The notes below the pieces were generated by a model that saw only the letters and a program-made list of their open reading frames with translations, was not told the DNA's origin and did not search any database. Shown here piece after piece: positions 7,898 through 15,756 of a stretch of DNA of 64,000 bases; positions within the stretch are counted from its first letter, which is position 1, and every line of letters begins with the position of its first letter. Origin of the DNA: Clostridia bacterium (lineage in GTDB: Bacteria > Bacillota > Clostridia > Lachnospirales > Lachnospiraceae); assembly GCA_910576205.1 (NCBI GenBank), contig CAJTHL010000009.1, positions 101,217 to 165,216 of the forward strand. Direction: 5' to 3'. A program made the translations under genes and the position numbers.

Positions 7898-7926
7898 ATC
7901 ATATCTTTTTTTTTCCAATTAGGCAA
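7898..7926 (-). promoter_or_regulatory. Candidate ftsZ promoter
   Basis: In the 179-base A/T-rich gap between ftsQ and ftsZ, the minus strand reads TTGCCT (7921-7926), 17 bases, TATGAT (7898-7903). It is about 87 bases upstream of the TTG start, so ftsZ could be expressed apart from the wall genes. Confidence 0.5.
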
Positions 7927-7990
7927 CCCATTTTTTGTGATTTTTTTCGATTTTTTTAGCAGTTTTCAATTTTTTTATAGACATAACCTG

Positions 7991-8734
7991 TCAAGTATCC
8001 CGCGTAAAACTTACCATACTGGAATCTTCCGAATAATTCTCCATATGTAATACCCCGGATTCCCCTTCCAGATCCGGCAGAAACTGCACCAGCCGCCCCA
8101 TTTTTTCTTCCATATGTTCCCCTTTTCCAAGAGCCACCCGCACATTTTCAAAATGCAGCATTAGCTCCATACCTTTGCGGAACTCAATCTTATCCGGATA
8201 CAGCTCATGTTTCCGAAGCAGCTGGGTCACGTTGAGAATCACGGAGAATACCTCCTCGTCCTCCACGCTGAGTCTTTGATACATGGATACGGACTGGAAG
8301 CCCAGTCCCGCAATTCTGGGCACATCCGTGCGTACCTCCGAGGAGATCTCCACCACGATGCCGTCCTTGTCAAAATACAGGTTGGTTCCCAGATATTCCA
8401 CATACCCGATAAGGCTCTTCTCATAAATGCGGACACGCACCTTGCTGTTTGACAGCAGGCTTACCTCAATCTTGTCCACAAAGGGAATCTCTTCCCGGTT
8501 AAAGTAACGGTATTTCAGATACAGATACAAGGCGTTCCCTGAATACCTGTCGTTCATCACCATGTCTTTCACCTGCTGCTCTGTATAGTGACTGTTGCCC
8601 GTTACCTCCACGTCCCTGATGCGGAAAACCAGCAGAATGGCCAGGCACGCCAAAAGAAGCAGAAGCAGCACAGCCGCCCCTGCTATCCATTTCCTTTTCT
8701 TTTGCAGTATCCTTTTATGGCTTCGGTATCGCAT
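7991..8734 (-). CDS. FtsQ/DivIB cell division protein
   Basis: Bitopic divisome protein of about 247 residues. It has a basic cytoplasmic start (MRYRSHKRILQKKRK), one membrane helix (about 18-38), an extracellular POTRA domain beginning RIRDVEVTGNSHYTEQQVK and a beta domain with a weakly conserved C-terminus. The ATG at 8734 is preceded by GAGGATAATCAGA; an ATG nine codons upstream lacks a ribosome binding site. It lies between murA (67 bases upstream) and ftsZ. Firmicutes usually call this protein DivIB. Family assignment is firm; stability partners FtsL and DivIC are not in the window. Confidence 0.88.
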   Translation of the reverse strand: MRYRSHKRILQKKRKWIAGAAVLLLLLLACLAILLVFRIRDVEVTGNSHYTEQQVKDMVMNDRYSGNALYLYLKYRYFNREEIPFVDKIEVSLLSNSKVRVRIYEKSLIGYVEYLGTNLYFDKDGIVVEISSEVRTDVPRIAGLGFQSVSMYQRLSVEDEEVFSVILNVTQLLRKHELYPDKIEFRKGMELMLHFENVRVALGKGEHMEEKMGRLVQFLPDLEGESGVLHMENYSEDSSMVSFTRDT

Positions 8735-8801
8735 TCTGATTATCCTCGCTGCTGTCTGCATTACTGGTTGTATTTCCCGTCACGGCTCCATTGCCGCAGC
8801 C

Positions 8802-10046
8802 TTATTGTACCATGATTCCAAGATTTTTCAAATCCCCTGTGACATTTTCATAGCCCCGGAGAATATACCGGCAGTCATAGATACGGCTCTGTCCCTGGGC
8901 ACAGGCCGCCGCCACGCACAGGGCCGCCCCACCACGCAGCTCCCTGGCATAGAGGTTTCCTCCCTGGAGGTTTTCCACACCCTGGATAAAAGCCCTGTTT
9001 TTCTCTACCCGGATCCGGGCTCCCATGGAGCGGAGCTCCTCCACGATCTTAAATCTGGCCTCAAATATGTTTTCCCGGATGCTGCTCATACCCCTGGTCC
9101 GGCACAGAGCGGCCATAAGAGGGGATTGGAGATCTGTGGGAAATCCCGGGTAGGGGAGCGTCTCGATACCGGAAACGCCAAAGCAGCGCCCCGGAGCCTG
9201 GATTACCAGGGCTTCTCCCTCCAGATGAAGCCTGGCCCCCATTTTCCAGAACACGGGAAACATACCCTGCATATGGGAAACGGGCGCCCCCAGAAGGGCC
9301 GCCTCCCCACCGCAGGCAACGGCGGCGCAAAGATATGTCCCCGCCACAATCCTGTCCGCAGCTATGGTATACTCCGTGTCATGAAGCTTTTTTACTCCGG
9401 TAATCCGGATGCGGGAGGTGCCCGCCCCCGCGATCTTCGCCCCCATGGAATTTAAGAAACGGCACAGCTCCAGAATCTCGGGTTCCCTGGCCGCCCCGAA
9501 AATCCAGGTGGTTCCCTCGGCCAGCACGGCTGCCTGGAGCAGGTTTTCCGTGGCCCCTACGCTTGGAAATCCAAGGACGAGCCTGTCCCCCTTCAAGCGG
9601 CTGCACCGGGCCTCCACTCCCTCCGGAGACTCCGGGAATTCCACGCCCATTTTCTTAAGTCCCGCAATATGCAGGTCAATGGGCCTCTCCCCGATGACGC
9701 ATCCTCCCGGATAGGGGATATACGCCTGGCCTGTGCGCCCCAAAAGGCTTCCAAGCAGGGTAATGGAGGAACGCATCTGCTTTGCGTGCTCCCGGGATAT
9801 GGTATAGGAAGCAAGCCCCCGGGCATCGATGCAGACGGTGTCTCTCTCCCACGCCACCTTGCATCCCAGGTTCTTAAGAATGTCCAGCATTGCCTCCACG
9901 TCCCGTATCCTGGGACAGCGGTGCAGAATGGTTTTTCCCGGATTTAAAACCGCCGCCGCCAGAATCGGAAGCGCCGCGTTCTTGGAACCCTGGATACGCA
10001 CCTGCCCTTTCAGAGGCCTTCCGCCCTCTATCTGTAAATATTCCAC
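8802..10046 (-). CDS. murA: UDP-N-acetylglucosamine 1-carboxyvinyltransferase MurA
   Basis: Cytoplasmic enzyme that transfers enolpyruvate from PEP to UDP-GlcNAc, the first committed step of peptidoglycan synthesis. 414 residues, normal for the family. GSKNAALP (about 20-27) carries the substrate-binding Lys/Asn, and the catalytic Cys that fosfomycin attacks is in PGGCVIGERPIDLH (about 113-126). The start is GTG, after GGGAGGAATTAAG. It occupies the place where murG or murB often stands in Firmicutes clusters, between ftsW and divIB. Confidence 0.96.
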   Translation of the reverse strand: MEYLQIEGGRPLKGQVRIQGSKNAALPILAAAVLNPGKTILHRCPRIRDVEAMLDILKNLGCKVAWERDTVCIDARGLASYTISREHAKQMRSSITLLGSLLGRTGQAYIPYPGGCVIGERPIDLHIAGLKKMGVEFPESPEGVEARCSRLKGDRLVLGFPSVGATENLLQAAVLAEGTTWIFGAAREPEILELCRFLNSMGAKIAGAGTSRIRITGVKKLHDTEYTIAADRIVAGTYLCAAVACGGEAALLGAPVSHMQGMFPVFWKMGARLHLEGEALVIQAPGRCFGVSGIETLPYPGFPTDLQSPLMAALCRTRGMSSIRENIFEARFKIVEELRSMGARIRVEKNRAFIQGVENLQGGNLYARELRGGAALCVAAACAQGQSRIYDCRYILRGYENVTGDLKNLGIMVQ

Positions 10047-10094
10047 CTTAATTCCTCCCGTGCCGTCATATCTATAAGATATTCACGAAAAGAA

Positions 10095-11210
10095 TTATGG
10101 TTCCTTTTTCATCTCCCTGGATACATTTAAGGCCAGACCCATCTCCGACAGCAGAAACAGGACAGAGGTGCCCCCATAGCTGATAAAGGGCAGGGTAATG
10201 CCTGTATTGGGGATGGTGTTTGTAACCACGGCCACATTTAAGATCACCTGAATCAGAATGTGCCCCATGATGCCCACCGCTATCAGGCTGCCAAAAAGAT
10301 CCTGCACATTCTGGGCAATCACCAGAAGGCGCCAGATCAGAAGCAGAAACAAAAACAGGAGAAACAGCGCCCCCACAAGCCCCCACTCCTCACAGATAAT
10401 GGAGAAGATCATGTCGTTCTGGGCCTCCGGCACAAACCCCCGCTTTTGCAGGCTGTTTCCAAGCCCCACGCCAAACATGCCGCCGGAACCGATAGCGTAA
10501 AGCCCCTGCATGGTCTGGTAGCCCTTTTCATAAGCCTCGGGATTCCGCCAGATGGCAAGCCGTTCCAGGCGGTAGGATTCCACGCTCAGAAAAATGCCGA
10601 TGAAAATGAACCCCAGAATCCCCATGCTGATAAACTGTAAATATTTGGGGCTTGCTATAAAAATGAGAATCACCGCAATGCCCAGAATGATAATGGCCGT
10701 GCTCAGATTGTTGGTTCCCACCAGACCCACAATTGGCAGCACCAGAAAGATCACCTGGAACATCTGCCAGACGCTTCCCATTTTCTTCACCCGTTTCGTG
10801 ACCCCATGGGCCAGAAGCAGTATTACCGCCAGCTTGGCAAACTCCGAGGGCTGAAAGGAGAGAGGCCCCAGAGCCAGCCACCGCTTGGAGCCATTGTACT
10901 CATCCCCGAAAAACAGCACGGCTGTGGACAGCACCAGGGAGACCCCGTAGGCCAGGTAAGTATAGCGCTCCCAGACCCGGTAATCCATGCGGGACACAAT
11001 CACCATGGCCACAAGGCCAAGGCCCGTGGCAAAGGCCTGCTTTTTCAGATAGTAGGCCGGGTCCGCAAATTTTACCATCCCGTTGTAGGAACTGGTACTA
11101 TAAAGCATGACCAGTCCAAAAACCACCAGGAGCAGAACAATGACAAAAAGACTATAGTCAAAGGATTTCCTTCGCATCTTTTGTTGCCCCGCGGTTTTCC
11201 GACTGGCCAT
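10095..11210 (-). CDS. FtsW/SpoVE-type peptidoglycan polymerase
   Basis: SEDS-family lipid II polymerase, 371 residues with about ten membrane helices. Conserved SEDS features include YSTSSYNG, the KRWL segment after TM3, the PSEFAKL motif and the C-terminal NTIPNTGITLPFISYGGTSV. AAGGAG precedes the ATG by eight bases. Its neighbours (murD, a class B PBP, divIB, ftsZ) point to a septal partner of the PBP at 13899-15686. Spore formers often have both FtsW and SpoVE; the sequence alone does not say which this is. Confidence 0.93.
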   Translation of the reverse strand: MASRKTAGQQKMRRKSFDYSLFVIVLLLVVFGLVMLYSTSSYNGMVKFADPAYYLKKQAFATGLGLVAMVIVSRMDYRVWERYTYLAYGVSLVLSTAVLFFGDEYNGSKRWLALGPLSFQPSEFAKLAVILLLAHGVTKRVKKMGSVWQMFQVIFLVLPIVGLVGTNNLSTAIIILGIAVILIFIASPKYLQFISMGILGFIFIGIFLSVESYRLERLAIWRNPEAYEKGYQTMQGLYAIGSGGMFGVGLGNSLQKRGFVPEAQNDMIFSIICEEWGLVGALFLLFLFLLLIWRLLVIAQNVQDLFGSLIAVGIMGHILIQVILNVAVVTNTIPNTGITLPFISYGGTSVLFLLSEMGLALNVSREMKKEP

Positions 11211-11239
11211 GCCATCAACTCCTTATGAAATTTTCCCGC

Positions 11240-12601
11240 TTAATCCGGCAGCGCCCTCACATAGTCTTTAAACAGACGTCCCCGCTGCTCGTAATTGTCA
11301 AACATGCCCCAGCTTGCGCAGGCAGGCGACAAAAGTACCGCGTCCCCACTCTCTGCCTTTTCGGCGCAGGCTTTCACAGCCTCCTCCAGGGTATCTGCAA
11401 AAGAAAAGCTGGTAAACCCGTATTTCTCCGCCGTCCGGGCAATCTGCTTTGCAGTCGCGCCTATAAGCACCATCCACTTTACCTTTTCCCCAAAGGCCTT
11501 GATCCACTCGTCAAATTCCACATGCTTGTCGTAGCCTCCTCCAATGAGGACTGTAGGACGTTTCATGGCCTCCACGGCTTTTATGGCCGCGTCCGTGTTG
11601 GTTCCCTTGGAATCGTTGTAGTAAGCAACGCCCTTTTTCTCCTCCACAAACTCGATCCGGTGCTCTACCCCGGTAAATGAAAGGATGGTATTCCGGATTA
11701 TGTCACAGGACACGCCCATAGCCACGGAAATGCCGATGGCAGCCATGACATTTTCATAGTTGTGGGCGCCCAGAAGCTTAAGCTCACCGATCTTACAGAT
11801 GGCAGTCTTTTCGCTCCCGTCGCTGTAAATAAAGGTATCTCCCTCCAGGTACACACCCTTATCCAATATATGCTGGCGGCTGAAATATATGACGGAGGCA
11901 TGGGTTCTTGTTCCAAAATCCCGGGTATACCCGTCGTCATAATTCAGCACGCAGGTATCCGCCTTCTTCTGGTTCCTGGCAATCCGCTCCTTGGCGTCTA
12001 TATAATTCTGCATGGTATGATGCCGGTCCAGATGATCTGGCGTAATATTTAAAATGGCGCTGACCTGGGGATGGAAGTCTTCCACGGTCTCAAGCTGGAA
12101 GCTGCTGATCTCCGCCACAGTCACGGCCTTATCCGTCATTTCCAGAGCCGCCCCTGTGTAAGCCCGTCCGATATTTCCCACCACGTAGACCTCCGGGTAG
12201 GCGGCCTTCATAATCTCTCCCACCAGGGTGGTGGTGGTAGTTTTTCCGTTTGTGCCGGTGATAGCCGCAATCCTGCCCTTTCCAAACTGGTAGGCCAGCT
12301 CCACCTCCCCCCACACCGGGATATTGGCCGCCTCCACAGCCTCCACCACGGGAAGGTCCACAGGCACCCCGGGGCTTAAGATCACCAGGGACAGGGAGGC
12401 TTGTACATCCTCCGGGATTTTTCCGAAAATCAGCCTGGTACGGCTGTCCGGCCGCAGTCTCCCCCGGATACTCTCCTCGTCAAGCTTCTCGTTGCTGTCG
12501 TAGAGCACTGTGTCGGCCCCCAGCCTTTCCAGCATTTCTATGGCTCCGGTTCCGCTGATGCCGGAACCGATGACCATAACCGTTTTATCTCTTAAATCCA
12601 T
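11240..12601 (-). CDS. murD: UDP-N-acetylmuramoyl-L-alanine--D-glutamate ligase MurD
   Basis: Mur ligase adding D-glutamate to UDP-MurNAc-L-Ala, 453 residues. The N-terminal Rossmann domain starts VMVIGSGISGTGA, the ATP-binding P-loop is ITGTNGKTTTTTLVG (about 114-128), then NITPDHLDRH (about 184-193) and DSKGTNTDA (about 320-328). AGGAGGAGAAAAA precedes the ATG. It is transcribed with mraY upstream and ftsW 29 bases downstream. A structured repeat element (12620-12715) lies 18 bases before the start codon and has a second copy in front of ddh, another wall-precursor gene. Confidence 0.97.
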   Translation of the reverse strand: MDLRDKTVMVIGSGISGTGAIEMLERLGADTVLYDSNEKLDEESIRGRLRPDSRTRLIFGKIPEDVQASLSLVILSPGVPVDLPVVEAVEAANIPVWGEVELAYQFGKGRIAAITGTNGKTTTTTLVGEIMKAAYPEVYVVGNIGRAYTGAALEMTDKAVTVAEISSFQLETVEDFHPQVSAILNITPDHLDRHHTMQNYIDAKERIARNQKKADTCVLNYDDGYTRDFGTRTHASVIYFSRQHILDKGVYLEGDTFIYSDGSEKTAICKIGELKLLGAHNYENVMAAIGISVAMGVSCDIIRNTILSFTGVEHRIEFVEEKKGVAYYNDSKGTNTDAAIKAVEAMKRPTVLIGGGYDKHVEFDEWIKAFGEKVKWMVLIGATAKQIARTAEKYGFTSFSFADTLEEAVKACAEKAESGDAVLLSPACASWGMFDNYEQRGRLFKDYVRALPD

Positions 12602-12619
12602 TTTTTCTCCTCCTATTTT

Positions 12620-12715
12620 AAGTCGCTGCGCGACAGCACTAAAGGGTAAAGACTCTTCGGCGCAATTTTGCGAGAGTAAATTTCATTCGGAAATGCGCTC
12701 ATGAAATTTTCTCTC
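12620..12715 (-). repeat. Structured leader element, copy 1 (murD)
   Basis: On the plus strand it begins AAGTCGCTGCGCGACAGCAC, part of 32 bases identical to copy 2 at 40932-41028; it contains the small palindrome GTCGC-TGC-GCGAC. It ends with a 44-base hairpin, arms GAGAGTAAATTTC and GAAATTTTCTCTC around an 18-base loop. In copy 2 the stem position A-T is C-G, a compensatory change, and the T-T mismatch becomes G-C. The element sits 18 bases before the murD start codon with the Shine-Dalgarno in between. It could be a cis-acting RNA leader or a small mobile repeat. Confidence 0.85.
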
Positions 12716-12819
12716 CTGCTCCTTCTTTTTCCATTTCCGCATCTTGAAATCCTTTCCGGGCCTTGTCCCAGGGGACGCCTTCAGTGTCCGGGCAGATGCT
12801 GTTTTTTCTGGTTCCACCT

Positions 12820-13776
12820 CTACAGGGCCAGCAGCCCGATCAGGCACATTATGGCCGTAAATATGGAAAATACGGCTACCACCCTGGTCTCCGACCAGCC
12901 GCCCAGCTCAAAATGGTGATGGATGGGGGCCATGCGGAAGAAGCGTTTTCCCTTTGTCTTTTTAAAATATGTTACCTGTATCATAACGGACAGAATTTCT
13001 ATCCAGTAGATCATTCCCACAATCAGGATAAAGATGGGCATCTCCATCATATAAGCCGCAGAGGCCACAAAGCCTCCCAGTGCCAGGGAGCCTGTGTCCC
13101 CCATAAATACGCTGGCCGGATAGACGTTAAACAGGAGGAATCCCATAAGGCTCCCCACCACCGCGCAGGTAATGGGCTCGATGCCGCTCTTTGTGCCCAT
13201 GGCCACCACCGTAAAGAATACCGCCACCAGGACCGTGACGCTGGAGGCAAGTCCATCCAGACCGTCTGTAAAGTTCACCCCGTTTACCGTGCCGATAATA
13301 GCCAGGAACAGCACCGGAATGGCAAGCCATCCCAGATGCAGGGAATGCCCGGGATAAAAGGGGATCAGCATGGCCATCTCCCCACCTGTGGCATTATAAT
13401 AGTAGAAAGCAAACACGGCCGTCACCAGAATCTGCCCCAGCATCTTCTGCCCTGGCGTCAGGCCTTCCGACCTGCGAAGAATGATTTTGATGTAATCATC
13501 CAGAAATCCGATCACGCCGAATCCCACCGTCACAAACAGAATGGGGATAATCCTCGGATAATCCTTCACATAAAGCAGGGAAGTCACCACTATGGCCGAC
13601 AGGATAATAAGGCCTCCCATGGTAGGCGTCCCGTTTTTCTTCAGATGGGACTGGGGACCGTCGTCCCTCTCCGTCTGTCCAAACTTCAGCCGCCTTAGAA
13701 TAGGAATAATCACCGGCCCCAAAAGCACGCTGATAGCAAAGGATATAATTATGGGCAGTATCATGGATTCTTTCAT
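12820..13776 (-). CDS. mraY: Phospho-N-acetylmuramoyl-pentapeptide-transferase MraY
   Basis: Integral membrane enzyme that makes lipid I from UDP-MurNAc-pentapeptide and undecaprenyl phosphate. 318 residues, about ten helices. Catalytic motifs are FLDDYIKI (DD pair, about 91-98), VNGVNFTDGLDGLA (about 164-177), the FMGDTGSL motif (about 224-231) and the cytoplasmic MAPIHHHFELGGWSE. The ATG follows AGAGGTAAACGGC. It follows the PBP gene by 122 bases; murE and murF, which often lie between these two, are absent here. Confidence 0.97.
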   Translation of the reverse strand: MKESMILPIIISFAISVLLGPVIIPILRRLKFGQTERDDGPQSHLKKNGTPTMGGLIILSAIVVTSLLYVKDYPRIIPILFVTVGFGVIGFLDDYIKIILRRSEGLTPGQKMLGQILVTAVFAFYYYNATGGEMAMLIPFYPGHSLHLGWLAIPVLFLAIIGTVNGVNFTDGLDGLASSVTVLVAVFFTVVAMGTKSGIEPITCAVVGSLMGFLLFNVYPASVFMGDTGSLALGGFVASAAYMMEMPIFILIVGMIYWIEILSVMIQVTYFKKTKGKRFFRMAPIHHHFELGGWSETRVVAVFSIFTAIMCLIGLLAL

Positions 13777-13898
13777 GCCGTTTACCTCTCATCTCTAAGT
13801 TCTACCTTACATATATAACACTTTTGTCCCCATTCGTCAACAGATTCCGGTTCCCGCACAGATATCCGTTCCCGGCCTGTTCTACGGAGACTGCCGGC

Positions 13899-15686
13899 TC
13901 ATTCTCCCGTTCCTTCTTTATGAGCAATGACCTCATTTTCCGGCTCCTCCAGGGTTTCCTCCGGTTCGATGCCAAGATAGGGAAGAATGTTTTCAAACAG
14001 GCCGCGGATTACCGGGGCCGCAATGGTTCCCCCGTAATAGACTCCCTGGGGATTATGGATAACTGCCATGGCCAGCACCTGGGGATCGTCCGCAGGCGCA
14101 AACCCCACAAAGGAGGATATGTATTTGTTGGTACCCCTGGGAAGAGTCTGGGAGGTGGCTGTCTTTCCGCCGATGCGGTAGCCTTCTATCTTCGCCTTGC
14201 CGCCGCCCCCTTCCGCTACCACCTGCTCCAGCATGTAGCGCATGGTGGCGGATGTCTCCTCCGAGACAATGTCCTCCTTTGTCTCATAGGTAAGCCGCTT
14301 TAAGAGCTCCCCGTCGCTGTTTCGTATCTCCACGCCAAAGTGAGGCGTCACCCGCTTTCCCCCGTTGATAATGGAGCTTACCGTGGTGGCCAGCTGCATG
14401 GGGGTGATCTGGAAAGACTGGCCAAAGGACATGGTGGCCAGCTCCACCTGGCCGATATTCTCCAGCTTGTGCATAATAGTGCCCGCCTCGCCGGGAATGT
14501 CTACCCCGGTCTTTGTCATCAGACCGAATTTCTGGAAATACTTATAGTAATCCTCCGGGCCGATGCGAAGGCCTACATCTATGAATACCGGGTTGCACGA
14601 ATTCATAACCCCCTGCACAAACGTCTCCGCCCCGTGTCCCTGCACCTTGTGGCACCGTATCCTCCGGTCGTCCACAATACGGAAGCCCGGACAGCTGAAA
14701 GTATCCTCCGGAGTCACCACACCCTTTTCCAGGCCCGCAGCAGCAGTGATGATCTTGAAGGTGGAGCCCGGCTCGTAAGTATCGTTAACACTCTGGTTGC
14801 GCCACATCTGGTTGCGCAGATCCTGGACCTCCTTGTCGGTGAGCCCTGTGATATCCACCGTGTCGGGAAGGGTAAAAGGGTCGTTTAAGTTAAACTCCGG
14901 CACATTTACATTGGCGTAAATCTCCCCGTTCTGGGGATTCATCACAAGAACAGACACATATGTGGCCTGTTTCTCCTCCAGGGCCTTAAGGGCAGCCTGC
15001 TGGGCATAAAGCTGGATGTTGTAATCCAGGCTGATATACAGGTCATTTCCCGCTATGGGCTCAATACGGTCCTCCGGCGCGCCCTCGATCTCCACGCCCC
15101 TGGCGTCTGTCAAGGTGAGAATCGTACCGTTGCTTCCCTGGAGGTATTCGTCGTAGACCACCTCCAGGCCGATAATGCCCTGGTTGTCGCTGCCTGTAAA
15201 GCCCAGCACCTTGGAGGCAAGGGAATCATAGGGATAATATCGCTTAAAATCCTCGTCCACTTTCACGCCGTCCAGCTCATAGGCACGGATTTTATCCCCC
15301 ACCTCTTTCTCCACGTTTGTGCGGACACGCTCAATGGAGCTTCGTTTCTCCACCCGGGCCCGCACCGTCTCCTCCGGGAGCTCCAGCTCCTGACACAAAA
15401 CCTCGATTACCCGCTCTGGATCCTTGATCTGGCTGTGAATCACGGAGATGGTACACACCGTCCGGTTTGTGGCCAGCACCGTGCCGGAGGCGTCAATGAT
15501 CTTTCCCCGGGCCGCTTTGATGCTTCTCTCCCGCTCGTGAAGATCGTCTGCCAGCTCCTGGTAATAGTCCGACTCCACCAGCATAAGATAAACCAGACGG
15601 CCGGAAAGCACCAGCAGCAAAAATACGCAGGCCAGAAACACCACCAACATCTTCTTTCTGTTATACGTCTTACATTTTTCCCTCAT
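13899..15686 (-). CDS. Class B penicillin-binding protein (SpoVD/FtsI type)
   Basis: Transpeptidase of 595 residues, membrane-anchored by one helix (about 12-35). A dimerisation domain (RSIKAARGKIIDASGTVLATN) precedes the transpeptidase domain. Active-site motifs: EPGSTFKI with the acylated Ser, NSCNP (SxN) and GGKTATSQ (KTG-type, with A in place of G). There is no PASTA domain after the catalytic domain, so it ends like shorter FtsI/PBP2b relatives. It heads the mraY-murD-ftsW-murA-ftsQ run and is the likely partner of the SEDS protein encoded there. mraZ, mraW and ftsL are not upstream; a CotH gene is. Confidence 0.94.
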   Translation of the reverse strand: MREKCKTYNRKKMLVVFLACVFLLLVLSGRLVYLMLVESDYYQELADDLHERERSIKAARGKIIDASGTVLATNRTVCTISVIHSQIKDPERVIEVLCQELELPEETVRARVEKRSSIERVRTNVEKEVGDKIRAYELDGVKVDEDFKRYYPYDSLASKVLGFTGSDNQGIIGLEVVYDEYLQGSNGTILTLTDARGVEIEGAPEDRIEPIAGNDLYISLDYNIQLYAQQAALKALEEKQATYVSVLVMNPQNGEIYANVNVPEFNLNDPFTLPDTVDITGLTDKEVQDLRNQMWRNQSVNDTYEPGSTFKIITAAAGLEKGVVTPEDTFSCPGFRIVDDRRIRCHKVQGHGAETFVQGVMNSCNPVFIDVGLRIGPEDYYKYFQKFGLMTKTGVDIPGEAGTIMHKLENIGQVELATMSFGQSFQITPMQLATTVSSIINGGKRVTPHFGVEIRNSDGELLKRLTYETKEDIVSEETSATMRYMLEQVVAEGGGGKAKIEGYRIGGKTATSQTLPRGTNKYISSFVGFAPADDPQVLAMAVIHNPQGVYYGGTIAAPVIRGLFENILPYLGIEPEETLEEPENEVIAHKEGTGE

Positions 15687-15756
15687 TATAAATAAACTTC
15701 CTCAGATTGCTCCTTTTTATAACCTATTAGAGAGGGAAAACAATTATTCTGAAAAA

